NCBI RefSeq assembly: GCF_900156655.1
Contig: NZ_FTOG01000007.1
Span: 186,001 to 250,000 of the forward strand
Length of the DNA stretch: 64,000 nt
Reading direction: 5' to 3'
Source: Rhodobacter aestuarii
GTDB lineage: Bacteria > Pseudomonadota > Alphaproteobacteria > Rhodobacterales > Rhodobacteraceae
This document shows positions 1 through 8,246 of this stretch, piece after piece. The position numbers were made by a program, and so were the translations under genes. How positions within the stretch are numbered: position 1 is the first letter of the stretch; every line of letters starts with the position of its first letter. The notes under the pieces were generated by a model. It made no database searches. It was not told the DNA's origin and was given only the letters and a program-made list of their open reading frames with translations.

Positions 1-150
1 CAATTTCTCGCCGCGCGTCGCGCCATAGTCGCGCGCGCTACGGCTCAACTCGGCCAGTTCGGCGCTGAGCTTTTCGATTTGCTCTTCAAGCTTCGCGACC
101 TCGGCGGGAACCTTGCCATTCGATTTGGAAAGGGGTTGGGCGCTGGCCAT
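1..150 (-). CDS. Partial gene, N-terminus of a DUF883/ElaB-like helical protein
   Basis: The first 50 residues read from an ATG at 150 down to the window edge with no stop, so the gene is cut. After a short polar start comes a Lys/Glu/Leu-rich amphipathic helix (residues about 15-40) that looks like a coiled coil. This resembles the N-terminal half of small ElaB/YqjD/DUF883 proteins, which end in one membrane helix and bind ribosomes or the inner membrane. That C-terminal helix lies outside the window, so the assignment is an inference. It is probably transcribed independently of the cation-efflux gene that follows on the same strand. Confidence 0.5.
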   Translation of the reverse strand, partial: MASAQPLSKSNGKVPAEVAKLEEQIEKLSAELAELSRSARDYGATRGEKL

Positions 151-213
151 GAAAGCCTCCTGTCTTTGGTTGCGGTTGTCGGATCAACGCAAACCAAGCC
201 GGGAGAGTTCCCC

Positions 214-1098
214 TTAGCCGTGCCAGACATCCATGTGGATGATCACATCCGCTTGCGGATGGGCGTCCAAAATCGCGCGTTTGAGGCTTTTGGCAATCGC
301 ATGTGCGGCCTCTAGGCTTTGCTCGCCATCAAGTTCGATATGCAGTTGCACAAAGAGTTTTGCGCCTGCGGTGCGGGTCTTGAGGTCATGGAACCCCCGC
401 ACACCGGGCCAGATTTCTGCGATCTCGGCAATGCTCTTTACAATGCTGTCGGGTGCTGCGCGGTCCATCAGTGCGTGCCAGCTTGCGACAAAGATCTTGG
501 ACGCGCCACGCAGCATGATCGCGGCGGCAATGATCGCAATCACGCTGTCGGCGCGGGTCCAGCCAAAGCGGGCCGAAAGCCAAAGCGCGAGCATCGCCCC
601 CAAGGTGGGCAGCAAATCGCCCACGTAATGCAGCATATCCGCCGCCACGACCTTGTTGCCGGTGCGCGCGGCCACCCGGCGTTGCCAAAGAACGAGTGCG
701 GCCGTCAGCAGTGCCGAAAGCGCCATAACGGCAATGCCAGCGCCTTCATCCGCAAGGACGGGCGGGGTGGTGGCAATCAACCGCTCCACCCCAGTCCACA
801 GGATCGCGGCACCAGAAGCGGCTACGAAAATGGCTTGGCCAAGCGAGACCAGATCTTCAACCGAGGTATGGCCAAAGGAATGGTCTTCATCGGCGGGGCG
901 GGCGGCATAGACAATCGCGATCAGCCCCGCCGCAGAGATCAGCAGATCAAGCGCCGAATCCGCCAAAGAGGCCGCGATGGACAGCGCCCCCGTTGCCCAA
1001 AGCGCCCAGAGCTTGAGCCCAACCAAAACCGCCGCGACAGAGACAGAGGCCGCCCCAGCAGACAAGTTCAGTTTTTGCGAGGGCGTAGAATAGGGCAT
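214..1098 (-). CDS. Cation diffusion facilitator family transporter (FieF/YiiP-like)
   Basis: 294 residues, the normal length of the family. These inner-membrane proteins export divalent metals (Zn, Fe, Cd) in exchange for protons. The transport site of YiiP (two Asp in TM2, His and Asp in TM5) is visible as D47/D51 in DSALD and H157/D161 in HYVGD. The C-terminal 90 residues form the soluble ferredoxin-like domain (FHDLKTR..., IIHMDVW). Several hydrophobic helices precede it. I cannot predict the metal, because Zn and Fe members share the D/D/H/D set. The gene has no obvious regulator beside it. Confidence 0.88.
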   Translation of the reverse strand: MPYSTPSQKLNLSAGAASVSVAAVLVGLKLWALWATGALSIAASLADSALDLLISAAGLIAIVYAARPADEDHSFGHTSVEDLVSLGQAIFVAASGAAILWTGVERLIATTPPVLADEGAGIAVMALSALLTAALVLWQRRVAARTGNKVVAADMLHYVGDLLPTLGAMLALWLSARFGWTRADSVIAIIAAAIMLRGASKIFVASWHALMDRAAPDSIVKSIAEIAEIWPGVRGFHDLKTRTAGAKLFVQLHIELDGEQSLEAAHAIAKSLKRAILDAHPQADVIIHMDVWHG

Positions 1099-1150
1099 GG
1101 CACGATTCGGCTGGCTGGCGTGGGAGCCCTGCCTAGCTCAAGCGCGCTGC

Positions 1151-1750
1151 TTAGTCACGGATTTCATCGGGGGTAACGCCCCAGATTTTCTCCTTGGGCA
1201 CCCAACCATCGGCATCGCCTGCCAAAATCTCACACCAATCGCGGTTGCAATCGCCGAGCCGGGCAATGGCCCCCATCTCCGCCAGTGCGACCACCGGGGC
1301 ACGGGTATCGGCACGGGCATGCAATTCGGTCATGTCATCCTCGACAATCACCGTGCGCACGCCCGACAGCAGCGAGTAATGCACCCAGCCGCCTGCCCCA
1401 TCACGGTCTTCCACGCGGCGCCAGTGGCCGAATTCGGCGGTGATCCGAAGCGGCATGCCCGCATGTTTGAACACCCAATCAATACGATGCGAGAGCGAGG
1501 GACCGCGCCGGGCATTCCCCTCATCCCCCTTGAGCGAGACAAAGCGCGGCAGCGGCAAATTGGTGACTGGACCGCGGTCGGGTTGCGGGGAAACTTTCAC
1601 TTCAGGCAGGGCATCACTGTCTTGTGCCATAGCGGGCGCCCCCGAAAGCCCCGCCAGTATAAGCAGCAAACAGGCGAAACCTGCCTTTTGCCTGCGCATC
1701 CGCGCAAGCGGCGCGCAAGAAAATTGCGCCAAAAGTCCAAAAAGCGTCAT
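1151..1750 (-). CDS. Secreted SH3-domain protein
   Basis: 199 residues from the ATG at 1750. A longer open frame upstream would run through the promoter of the divergent dehydrogenase, so I use the internal start that precedes the signal peptide. Hydrophobic residues about 19-35 end in APAMAQ, a good signal-peptidase I site. The mature part has two SH3b-like stretches: FVSLKGDEGNARRGPSLSHRIDWVF and, after GWVHYSLLSG, the second ending DGWVPKEKIWGV. This is the layout of the bacterial SH3 proteins (DUF1058-type) found beside D-2-hydroxyacid dehydrogenases in Rhodobacterales. Likely periplasmic; the ligand is unknown, perhaps peptidoglycan. Confidence 0.75.
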   Translation of the reverse strand: MTLFGLLAQFSCAPLARMRRQKAGFACLLLILAGLSGAPAMAQDSDALPEVKVSPQPDRGPVTNLPLPRFVSLKGDEGNARRGPSLSHRIDWVFKHAGMPLRITAEFGHWRRVEDRDGAGGWVHYSLLSGVRTVIVEDDMTELHARADTRAPVVALAEMGAIARLGDCNRDWCEILAGDADGWVPKEKIWGVTPDEIRD

Positions 1751-1837
1751 TTCTGCTCTCTCCGGGCCTTGTAACTTGCCCCTTTGGCGGTCAATTTGCA
1801 CCCAAGTCAGACGCATTGGAAGAGAGGAGAGCCAACC

Positions 1838-2824
1838 ATGCCCGCACCGCGGCTGAGTGTTGTCGTGACGCGACGGTTGCCCGAAGTCGTCGAGACCCGG
1901 ATGAAAGAACTGTTCGACGTTGAACTGCGCGAAACCGATGCGCGGATGACGCGCGAAGAATTGGTGGCTGCGATGCATGATGCCGATGTGCTCGTGCCAA
2001 CGCTGACCGATCATATTGATGCCAATATGCTCGCGCAGGCGGGCGACCGGTTGCGGCTGATTGCCAATTTCGGGGCCGGGGTGGACCATATTGACGTCGC
2101 CTCTGCGCGTTCGCGTAACGTGCTGGTCTCAAACACGCCGGGGGTGGTGACGGAGGACACCGCCGATATGGTGATGTCATTGATCCTTGGCGTGACGCGG
2201 CGCGTGCCCGAGGGGTTGGCGTTGATTAACCGAGGCGAGTGGCAGGGCTTTTCGCCCACCGCGCTTTTGGGCGGCCGCATCGGCGGGCGTCGGCTCGGCA
2301 TCATCGGGATGGGCCGGATCGGTCAGGCGGTGGCGCGGCGCGCGGCGGCCTTTGGGATGCAAATCCACTACCACAACCGCCGCCGTTTGCGCCCCGAGAC
2401 CGAGGCAGAGTTGCAGGCGACCTATTGGGAAAGCCTTGACCAGATGGTCGCGCGGATGGATGTGATCTCGGTCAACTGCCCGCATACGCCCTCGACCTTC
2501 CACCTGCTGAACGCGCGGCGGTTGAAGCTGATGAAGCCCACAGCCGTGATCGTGAACACTTCGCGTGGCGAAGTGATCGACGAAAATGCGCTGACGCGGG
2601 CGTTGAAAGCGGGGGAATTGGCGGGGGCCGGGCTTGATGTGTTTGAGCACGGGACCGAGTTCAACCCGGTGCTGCGCGAAATGCCCAATGTCGTTCTTTT
2701 GCCGCATATGGGGTCTGCCACGATCGAGGGGCGGATTGAGATGGGCGAGAAAGTGATCTTGAACATCAAGACCTTCGCCGATGGCCACCGCCCCCCGGAT
2801 TTGGTTGTGCCGGGTGTTCTTTGA
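1838..2824 (+). CDS. D-2-hydroxyacid dehydrogenase (glyoxylate/hydroxypyruvate reductase type)
   Basis: 328 residues; the ATG at 1838 follows an AGAGGAG ribosome site. NAD(P)H-dependent reduction of glyoxylate or hydroxypyruvate to glycolate or glycerate is the usual activity. The Rossmann motif GMGRIG is at residues 158-163, the catalytic Arg is R243 in NTSRG and the catalytic His is H290 in LPHMGSAT. The acidic catalytic residue lies in DVFEHGTE (267-274), where the family usually has DVFxxEP; spacing here is a little longer. It is divergent from the SH3 gene and ends at a strong bidirectional terminator. A glycerate 2-kinase gene at 41.1-42.4 kb could use its product. Confidence 0.85.
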   Translation: MPAPRLSVVVTRRLPEVVETRMKELFDVELRETDARMTREELVAAMHDADVLVPTLTDHIDANMLAQAGDRLRLIANFGAGVDHIDVASARSRNVLVSNTPGVVTEDTADMVMSLILGVTRRVPEGLALINRGEWQGFSPTALLGGRIGGRRLGIIGMGRIGQAVARRAAAFGMQIHYHNRRRLRPETEAELQATYWESLDQMVARMDVISVNCPHTPSTFHLLNARRLKLMKPTAVIVNTSRGEVIDENALTRALKAGELAGAGLDVFEHGTEFNPVLREMPNVVLLPHMGSATIEGRIEMGEKVILNIKTFADGHRPPDLVVPGVL

Positions 2825-2837
2825 AGCCTTCCCCCGA

Positions 2838-2883
2838 ATGAACTGAAAACGGCGGTCCCGAGGGGCCGCCGTTTTCAGTTCAT
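2838..2883. terminator. Bidirectional rho-independent terminator
   Basis: An 18-bp perfect inverted repeat (2838-2855 with 2866-2883), extended by a G-T pair and GC pairs to a small loop, sits between two convergent genes. The outer arm is AT-rich (GAAAAC/GTTTTC), giving a U-rich run after the stem in both directions. Confidence 0.85.
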
Positions 2884-2897
2884 GATCTTTCTGGCTT

Positions 2898-3545
2898 TTA
2901 CATCCGCACCTGCACGGCACCGCCGCCTTGCCCCTGCGTACTCACAGCTGCCAAAGATGCGTTGGAATAGCTGTTCTCGGCATTGGCCTCGGCCATGCGT
3001 TGTTCCATCTTTTGCGCAAGGTTGACACGGGAGTTGGCCTTCGCCTCTGCATTCGAGGCTTCGATGCTTTGCTCGGTGATGCTGCGCTGCTTGGCCAACT
3101 GCTCGGTGACATCGGGGCGGGTTTGCGACAGGTCCACCTTGCCCAACTCGGTCGACTGGGCGATCATGTCGGTCAGTTCCGTGATCGTTGCCCCCGGTTC
3201 GCCTCCCGCCTGCTGCTTGCGGATTTGCTCGACCGGGGTCGGCTCGCGCTGCTTCATTTCCGCAAGGTTTTCGGCGCCGATCTCTTTGCTCATCGCCAAA
3301 GCGCCGGTTTTTTGCGTTTTCGCCTCGGCTGCAGCTTTCACAAGCGTTTCGGCGGCGGCGTTGGTGGGCAGGGAACGCCCCGTGCGCGCAACCTCGGTGG
3401 GCGTGCTGCGCTTGCTCGCCGAACTTTCAGCGGTTTGCGCGTTTCCGCCTGCGGCCATAGCGGCAGCGGGGGTGGCACGGCGGGCCATCGCGGCACTTAC
3501 CGAGGTGGCGGCGGAAGAGCTGGAAATCTGTCCATCGAAGGGCAT
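2898..3545 (-). CDS. Hypothetical Ala/Gln-rich protein, paralogue of the next gene by its C-terminus
   Basis: 215 residues from MPFDGQ at 3545; an in-frame ATG at 3563 is possible but no better placed. No signal peptide or membrane segment. The composition is rich in Ala, Ser, Thr, Gln and Glu, and the central part is probably helical or disordered. The last 25 residues (YSNASLAAVS..., ending VQVRM) match the end of the neighbouring protein at 3666-4466 in a YSxxSLAxV pattern. Both genes have the same 29-bp element upstream. I do not recognise the family; a shared C-terminal export or assembly signal is only a guess. Confidence 0.6.
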   Translation of the reverse strand: MPFDGQISSSSAATSVSAAMARRATPAAAMAAGGNAQTAESSASKRSTPTEVARTGRSLPTNAAAETLVKAAAEAKTQKTGALAMSKEIGAENLAEMKQREPTPVEQIRKQQAGGEPGATITELTDMIAQSTELGKVDLSQTRPDVTEQLAKQRSITEQSIEASNAEAKANSRVNLAQKMEQRMAEANAENSYSNASLAAVSTQGQGGGAVQVRM

Positions 3546-3610
3546 GGCAAACTCGCTACGCAAGCGTGGGCTAATGTTTCGCCTTCCTTCTTACCGTAAC
3601 TGTGCCCTCG

Positions 3611-3639
3611 TTTCACGCGAGAGCTTGCGAGTTGGTAAA
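3611..3639 (-). promoter_or_regulatory. 29-bp upstream element, copy 1
   Basis: Matches the element at 4521-4549 at 24 of 29 positions. Read on the minus strand it begins TTTACCAA and contains TTTA-N7-GCAA, a weak CtrA-like spacing. It ends 65 bp before the start at 3545. Confidence 0.5.
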
Positions 3640-3665
3640 TTGCAGAGGTCGAGCGTGCGGTTGCG

Positions 3666-4466
3666 TCAGAGCGTCAGCCGGATGCTATGACCCCGTTGCG
3701 CCTCATGGCCCACCACGGCCAAAGAGAAGGTGGAATAGGCGCCCTGCGTCACGCTCATCCCGGTCATTTGCGACATCAGCGCCTCCATCGCATCGCGGCC
3801 CCGGCTCATTTCGGAAACACCAGCGGCCACAGAATCCACCGGGTTTGCGGCGGTGGCGATGCTTTCCAAAATCGCTTCGCGGCGGTTTGCATCAACGCGC
3901 ATTTCTGCAAGACGGCGGGCATCAGATTCGGTGGCGCCACTGTCTGCATCGAACAAGCTGCTCAAGTCGATGACCGTGTCATTGCCGTCTTGTGTGGCGG
4001 CGCCAGCTTCAACAAGGCGACCAAGCAGCGCTTCCAGAACCGACTGGGCATTGGCATTTGTGACATGCGATTGCGCGTTCTCTAGGCCAGCTTGCGCGGC
4101 GCTTGAGCCTTGACCCGCAGTGTTTTTGGATTGCGATGCGTTGGTCTGCGCGGCCGAGGAAGCCGCGTTTTGTTGCGCCCCGGCCAGAGCGGCAGTGGTG
4201 TCGCTCGTCTCAGTCTGCGCATTGGGGAGCGCATTGGTGCCGCTCTCTGCACCGCTTTGCCCCGACAACATTGATTCGACCGCCAAACCCACTTGGCCAA
4301 GCCCCTCGGTTTGCGGGGCCGGGGCCGCGGGTTCGGTCGCCGCAGTCGGGGTTGTCTTTGCCGGGCTTTGTGAAGACGCCGATGATTGGGAGGATTGGCT
4401 TTGGCCATAGCCCTGCCCAGACAGGATCATATGCAAAAGTGCTGAAACATAGCCGAGAATAGACAT
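3666..4466 (-). CDS. Hypothetical low-complexity protein with conserved C-terminal tail
   Basis: 266 residues from MSILGY at 4466; the longer frame to 4526 would run over the shared promoter element. A short hydrophobic N-terminus (YVSALLHMIL) is followed by about 120 residues made mostly of Gln, Ser, Ala and Thr, likely disordered. The C-terminal 110 residues look helical and end with AYSTFSLAVV...IRLTL, similar to the end of the protein at 2898-3545. Function unknown. It reads in the same direction as its paralogue with a 120-bp gap holding a second promoter element, so the two may be separate transcription units under one regulator. Confidence 0.6.
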   Translation of the reverse strand: MSILGYVSALLHMILSGQGYGQSQSSQSSASSQSPAKTTPTAATEPAAPAPQTEGLGQVGLAVESMLSGQSGAESGTNALPNAQTETSDTTAALAGAQQNAASSAAQTNASQSKNTAGQGSSAAQAGLENAQSHVTNANAQSVLEALLGRLVEAGAATQDGNDTVIDLSSLFDADSGATESDARRLAEMRVDANRREAILESIATAANPVDSVAAGVSEMSRGRDAMEALMSQMTGMSVTQGAYSTFSLAVVGHEAQRGHSIRLTL

Positions 4467-4520
4467 GGCGGGACTCGCTGGGAATTGTGTCAAATTGTTT
4501 GTACCGCGCCCGGGCCGCCG

Positions 4521-4549
4521 ATTCACGCGGAAGCTTACGAATTGGTAAA
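4521..4549 (-). promoter_or_regulatory. 29-bp upstream element, copy 2
   Basis: Second copy of the element at 3611-3639, 54 bp before the start at 4466. On the minus strand it contains TTTA-N7-GTAA, one mismatch per half from the CtrA consensus TTAA-N7-TTAA. The offset from copy 1 relative to the gene start is about one helical turn. Confidence 0.5.
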
Positions 4550-4682
4550 CCCCTGCGGCTCAGGCGGCATGCCAATTCACCACCGCGTGGGTATGTCGCT
4601 TTTCGCTGCCAAATGTCGGGCACGCTTGTCCGAAGCCCGGTCAAACTGCCACAACGGGGAAAACCCCCTTCAGGAGAGTCCG

Positions 4683-7184
4683 ATGAAAACCCATGTCAAA
4701 GCTCTGGTCGTCGGCGGCGGTGCCGTTGGCTGCTCGGTCGCCTATCACCTCGCGAAAGCGGGCTGGGAGACGATGCTGGTGGAACGCGATGAGCTGACCT
4801 CGGGCTCGACGTGGCACGCCGCGGGTCTGCTGCCGCTCTTCAACATGAGCTACGCCACGACCCACATCCACAAATACTCGGTGGATTTCTACAAAACGCT
4901 GGAAGCCGAAACCGGGCTCAATGCAGGCTTTTCGATCTGCGGCAACCTGCGCATGGCGCAAACGCAAGAGCGGATGGACGAATACATGCTCTATTCGTCG
5001 GTCGCGGAAACGGCTGGCGTCTACCATGAGTTCCTGACGCCCGCGCAAATGAAAGAGCGCTGGCCGCTTCTGAACACCGAAGATCTGCGTGGCGCGCTGT
5101 TCCACCCGCAAGACGGCTACATCAACCCCGCCGACGTGACCCAAGCGATGGCCAAGGGTGCGCGTCAGCGCGGCGTGGACATTGTCCGCAAGCTGCAAGT
5201 GAACGCCTATAAGTGGACCGGCTCGGAATGGATCGTCACGCTTGAGAAGATGGTCGAAAAGGGCGGCAACCTCGTTGGTTCCGGCGAGATGATCGACGTG
5301 CATGCCGAACATGTGGTCACCGCGACGGGCAACCACGCGCAGCGCACCGCGCGGCTTTTGGGCATCAAAATCCCGGCGATCCCGGTCGAGCACCAATTCA
5401 TCGTCACCGAGCCCGATCCGATGCTGGTCAAATGGCGCGCCGAGGGCAACCCGGAGCACCCGGTGCTGCGTGATTCTGATTCGAAATGGTATGTCCGCGA
5501 AGAGCGTGGCGGCTGGATCTTGGGCCCCTATGAGCGTGGCGCGCCCGCGCGGTTCCTTTATGACGTGCCGGAAACCTTCCGCGCCGACCTCTTCCCGCTC
5601 GATCTGGAGCGGATCGAAGAAGAATATATGTCGATGATCCACCGCCTGCCGACCTCGGAAACCGTGGGTCTGAAAGACGATTTCAACGGCCCGATTTGCT
5701 ACACCCCCGATGGCAACCCGCTGGTTGGCCCGGCGCCGGGCCTGCGCAACATGTGGCTGGCCGAAGGCTTCAGCTTCGGCATCACCGCGGCGGGCGGCAC
5801 GGGCTACTATCTCGCCCAGATGATGGTCGAGGGCGAAGCCGAGATCGACATGGCGAGCCTTGATCCCAAGCGTTACGGCTCGTGGATGACCACCGAATAT
5901 GCTGCACGCAAGAACGAAGAATGCTACGAGCACGTCTTCATTTTGCACCACCCGGACGAAGAGCGCGAAGCCTGCCGTCCGCTGCGCACCGCCCCGGCCT
6001 ATGACCGCCAGCTCGCGCTCGGCGCGCAAATGGGGCAGGTGAACGGCTGGGAACGCCCGAACTATTATGGCCCGGTCGATGCGCCGGCGGACTTTGACCA
6101 CAATTCGCGCAGCTTCCGCCGTGGCGGCTGGTGGCAATATGCCAAGGCTGAAGCGGAGGCCGTGCGCGAAACCTGCGGGATCATTGATGCCTCCGCCTTC
6201 ACCAAGCACCTTGTGCGTGGCCCCGGCGCGACCGCCTTCCTTGACCACTTCACCTGCAACAAACTGCCGAAAGTGGGCCGGATCAACCTGACCTACGCGC
6301 TGACCGATGCGGGCACCACCCGCACGGAATACACGATCGTGCGTTTGGCCGAGGATGAATACTACCTGATCTCGGCAGGCGCTTGGACGGCCTATGACGC
6401 CGACTTCCTCAAGCAATCGGCCGAGGATTTCGTCGCCAATGGCGGTGGTTACATCGACATTCATGATGTCACCACGCAATGGGGCGTCTATGCGCTCGCA
6501 GGCCCGACTGCGCGTGCGCTGCTCAATGAAATCGTCAAAGATGCGGCGCCCGAAACGGTGCTGAGCAACAAACGCTTCCCGTGGCTGAGCTACCGCGACA
6601 TCGAACTGGGCATGTGCCCGGTGCGTGCGGTGCGCGTGGCCTACACGGGCGAATTGGGCTGGGAGCTGCACTTCCCGGTCGAATTTGGTCGCTACCTGTG
6701 GGATTTGATCTGGTCGGTGGGCGAGAAGCACGGCCTCAAGCCGGTGGGCGCGCGCGCGCAAAACTGGCTGCGTCAGGAAAAATCCTACCGCGCCTTCGGC
6801 AACGAATTGGGTCGCGACGCGACGCCGATGGAAGCCGGGCTCGACCGCTTCATTGATCTGGGCAAAGAGTTCCGTGGCAAGCAAGCGATGATCGACACCG
6901 GCATCCGCGCGAAATGCGTGACGCTGCTGATCGACGGGCCGGAAGATTGCGACCCGTGGGGCAAAGAAGCGATCTTGTCGGATGGCGAAAAGGTTGGCCG
7001 TCTGACTTCGGGCGGCTGGTCGGTTGCTTTCGGCAAACAGATCGGCATGGGCTATGTCCGCCCCGATCTGGCCGAGGTGGGCACCAAGCTCAAAGTGAAG
7101 ATGCTGCTGCAAGAATGGGACGCGGTTGTGGCCGAAGACAGCCCGCATGACCCGACCAACGCGCGCATCCGCATCGACGGCTAA
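4683..7184 (+). CDS. FAD-dependent dimethylglycine/sarcosine dehydrogenase family protein (DAO + GcvT)
   Basis: 833 residues; the ATG at 4683 lies behind CAGGAGAG. The N-terminal half is a DAO-fold flavoprotein: dinucleotide motif GGGAVG at 11-16 and SGSTWHAAGL at 40-49, in which H45 is the residue that binds FAD covalently in dimethylglycine dehydrogenases. From about residue 430 follow a short linker domain and GcvT-type folate-binding domains (TRTEYTIVRL, GELGWELHFP, RQEKSYRAFGNELG), which accept the methyl group as methylene-tetrahydrofolate. The likely substrate is dimethylglycine, sarcosine or a related N-methyl compound from betaine breakdown. It is monocistronic here, so the substrate cannot be fixed from context. 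Confidence 0.85.
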   Translation: MKTHVKALVVGGGAVGCSVAYHLAKAGWETMLVERDELTSGSTWHAAGLLPLFNMSYATTHIHKYSVDFYKTLEAETGLNAGFSICGNLRMAQTQERMDEYMLYSSVAETAGVYHEFLTPAQMKERWPLLNTEDLRGALFHPQDGYINPADVTQAMAKGARQRGVDIVRKLQVNAYKWTGSEWIVTLEKMVEKGGNLVGSGEMIDVHAEHVVTATGNHAQRTARLLGIKIPAIPVEHQFIVTEPDPMLVKWRAEGNPEHPVLRDSDSKWYVREERGGWILGPYERGAPARFLYDVPETFRADLFPLDLERIEEEYMSMIHRLPTSETVGLKDDFNGPICYTPDGNPLVGPAPGLRNMWLAEGFSFGITAAGGTGYYLAQMMVEGEAEIDMASLDPKRYGSWMTTEYAARKNEECYEHVFILHHPDEEREACRPLRTAPAYDRQLALGAQMGQVNGWERPNYYGPVDAPADFDHNSRSFRRGGWWQYAKAEAEAVRETCGIIDASAFTKHLVRGPGATAFLDHFTCNKLPKVGRINLTYALTDAGTTRTEYTIVRLAEDEYYLISAGAWTAYDADFLKQSAEDFVANGGGYIDIHDVTTQWGVYALAGPTARALLNEIVKDAAPETVLSNKRFPWLSYRDIELGMCPVRAVRVAYTGELGWELHFPVEFGRYLWDLIWSVGEKHGLKPVGARAQNWLRQEKSYRAFGNELGRDATPMEAGLDRFIDLGKEFRGKQAMIDTGIRAKCVTLLIDGPEDCDPWGKEAILSDGEKVGRLTSGGWSVAFGKQIGMGYVRPDLAEVGTKLKVKMLLQEWDAVVAEDSPHDPTNARIRIDG

Positions 7185-7200
7185 GCGCTTTCACATGAAC

Positions 7201-7246
7201 AAACTGCGGGGCGGGGGGGGGGCAACCTCCGCCCCGTTTGCTTTTG
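7201..7246 (+). terminator. Possible terminator after the flavoprotein gene
   Basis: CGGGGCGG (7207-7214) pairs with CCGCCCCG (7229-7236), followed by TTTGCTTTT. The G-run in the loop side makes the exact stem uncertain. Confidence 0.5.
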
Positions 7247-7285
7247 GCCGGGGCCTTTTCATCTTGCCGTCAATATCCCGGGGGT

Positions 7286-7304
7286 CTGGGGGCCGCGCCC
7301 CCAG
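7286..7304. repeat. GC-rich intergenic palindrome
   Basis: CTGGGGGC and GCCCCCAG flank CGC, preceded by CCCGGGGGT. Such G-run palindromes recur between genes in Rhodobacterales, from memory. Only one copy is seen in this window, just after the stop of the GH25 gene on the other strand. Confidence 0.35.
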
Positions 7305-7310
7305 CGTGGC

Positions 7311-8135
7311 TTATTGCGCGCGCCCGGCAAGCCAGTTGGCCCAGCCCTCGCGCGAGCCGCCAAAGGCGTTCAAATCCACCGTGCCGCCAATGCCGGGCAC
7401 CACCCCGGTGCCGGAATATTGCCAAAAGCTCCAGCGTTCATTGGGATATTTCTCCGATGGATGCGCCGTGACGGTCCGCAGCCAAAACTCTACGCCCGCC
7501 ATCTGACCAAGGTCATTATCGGCGTAGAATTTGGGGTCGGTATAAACGACCGGCTGGGTGCCGTAATGCGCTGCAAGCGCGTTGAGGAAAACGCGCATTT
7601 CCGCGCGCACGGTGGCGGCTGGCGGGCGCAGCTGACAGGTCGGGGAGGTGTGGTTCCATTCGATATCCAGCACCGGCGGCAGATCGCCCTTGTGCTTGGG
7701 CACATTGCGGATGAACCAATCGGCCTGCTCAATTGCCGGGCGGCAGAAATAGTAGAAATGATAGGCCCCGACGGCGACGCCGGCAGCCCGAGCCCCTCCG
7801 GCATTGGCGCTAAAGCCGGGGTCGATATGATCACCGCCCTCGGTCGCTTTGAGCCATGCAAATTCTACGCCATTGGCATGGGCTGTGCGCCAATCAATCT
7901 TGCCTTGGTAGCGGGCGGCATCAATGCCGTGCACCGGATAGCTGGCAGGGGTTCGGCCTTCCCAAGGATGCGGGTCTGTGTCGCCAAAGCGTGCGGGTAG
8001 ACCGGGCGCGCGGTAATCGGCCGCCACCAGAGCCGCGGGGGCCATCAGCTCGGTGCGGACTGGGCCAGAGCCCGGGCCGCAGCCCCACAATGCCAGACAA
8101 ACCAACCCTGTCGTAGAGACCCAACCAAACCGCAT
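7311..8135 (-). CDS. GH25 family lysozyme, lipoprotein
   Basis: 274 residues from the ATG at 8135, which follows GGGAGGG; the longer frame upstream lacks a ribosome site. A lipobox LALWGC puts the acylated Cys at residue 19, so the enzyme is anchored in a membrane leaflet of the envelope. The GH25 muramidase barrel begins at HGIDAARYQGKIDW (the first catalytic Asp), with AWLKATEGGDHIDPGF, GAYHFYYF and the catalytic DIEW motif after it, and ends near WSFWQYSGTG...VDLNAFGG. It should cleave the beta-1,4 bond of peptidoglycan. It could serve wall turnover or defence; no phage genes are nearby. Confidence 0.88.
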   Translation of the reverse strand: MRFGWVSTTGLVCLALWGCGPGSGPVRTELMAPAALVAADYRAPGLPARFGDTDPHPWEGRTPASYPVHGIDAARYQGKIDWRTAHANGVEFAWLKATEGGDHIDPGFSANAGGARAAGVAVGAYHFYYFCRPAIEQADWFIRNVPKHKGDLPPVLDIEWNHTSPTCQLRPPAATVRAEMRVFLNALAAHYGTQPVVYTDPKFYADNDLGQMAGVEFWLRTVTAHPSEKYPNERWSFWQYSGTGVVPGIGGTVDLNAFGGSREGWANWLAGRAQ

Positions 8136-8246
8136 TGCAGCCCTCCCTTGGCGCGTTTTGGGAAGGGTGACGCAAAATCGCCCAGCTGTCACGCGGCAGC
8201 CGGGCGCTATGGAATGGCTCAAGAGGACGTGATCGCAGGACCGTGG

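Noticed and set aside
4641-7148. An 835-codon open frame antisense to the dimethylglycine dehydrogenase-type gene
   Set aside because: GC-rich third positions of the real gene leave the opposite strand open. The product is rich in His, Arg and Gly without any family pattern, and the plus-strand gene has a ribosome site and clear motifs.
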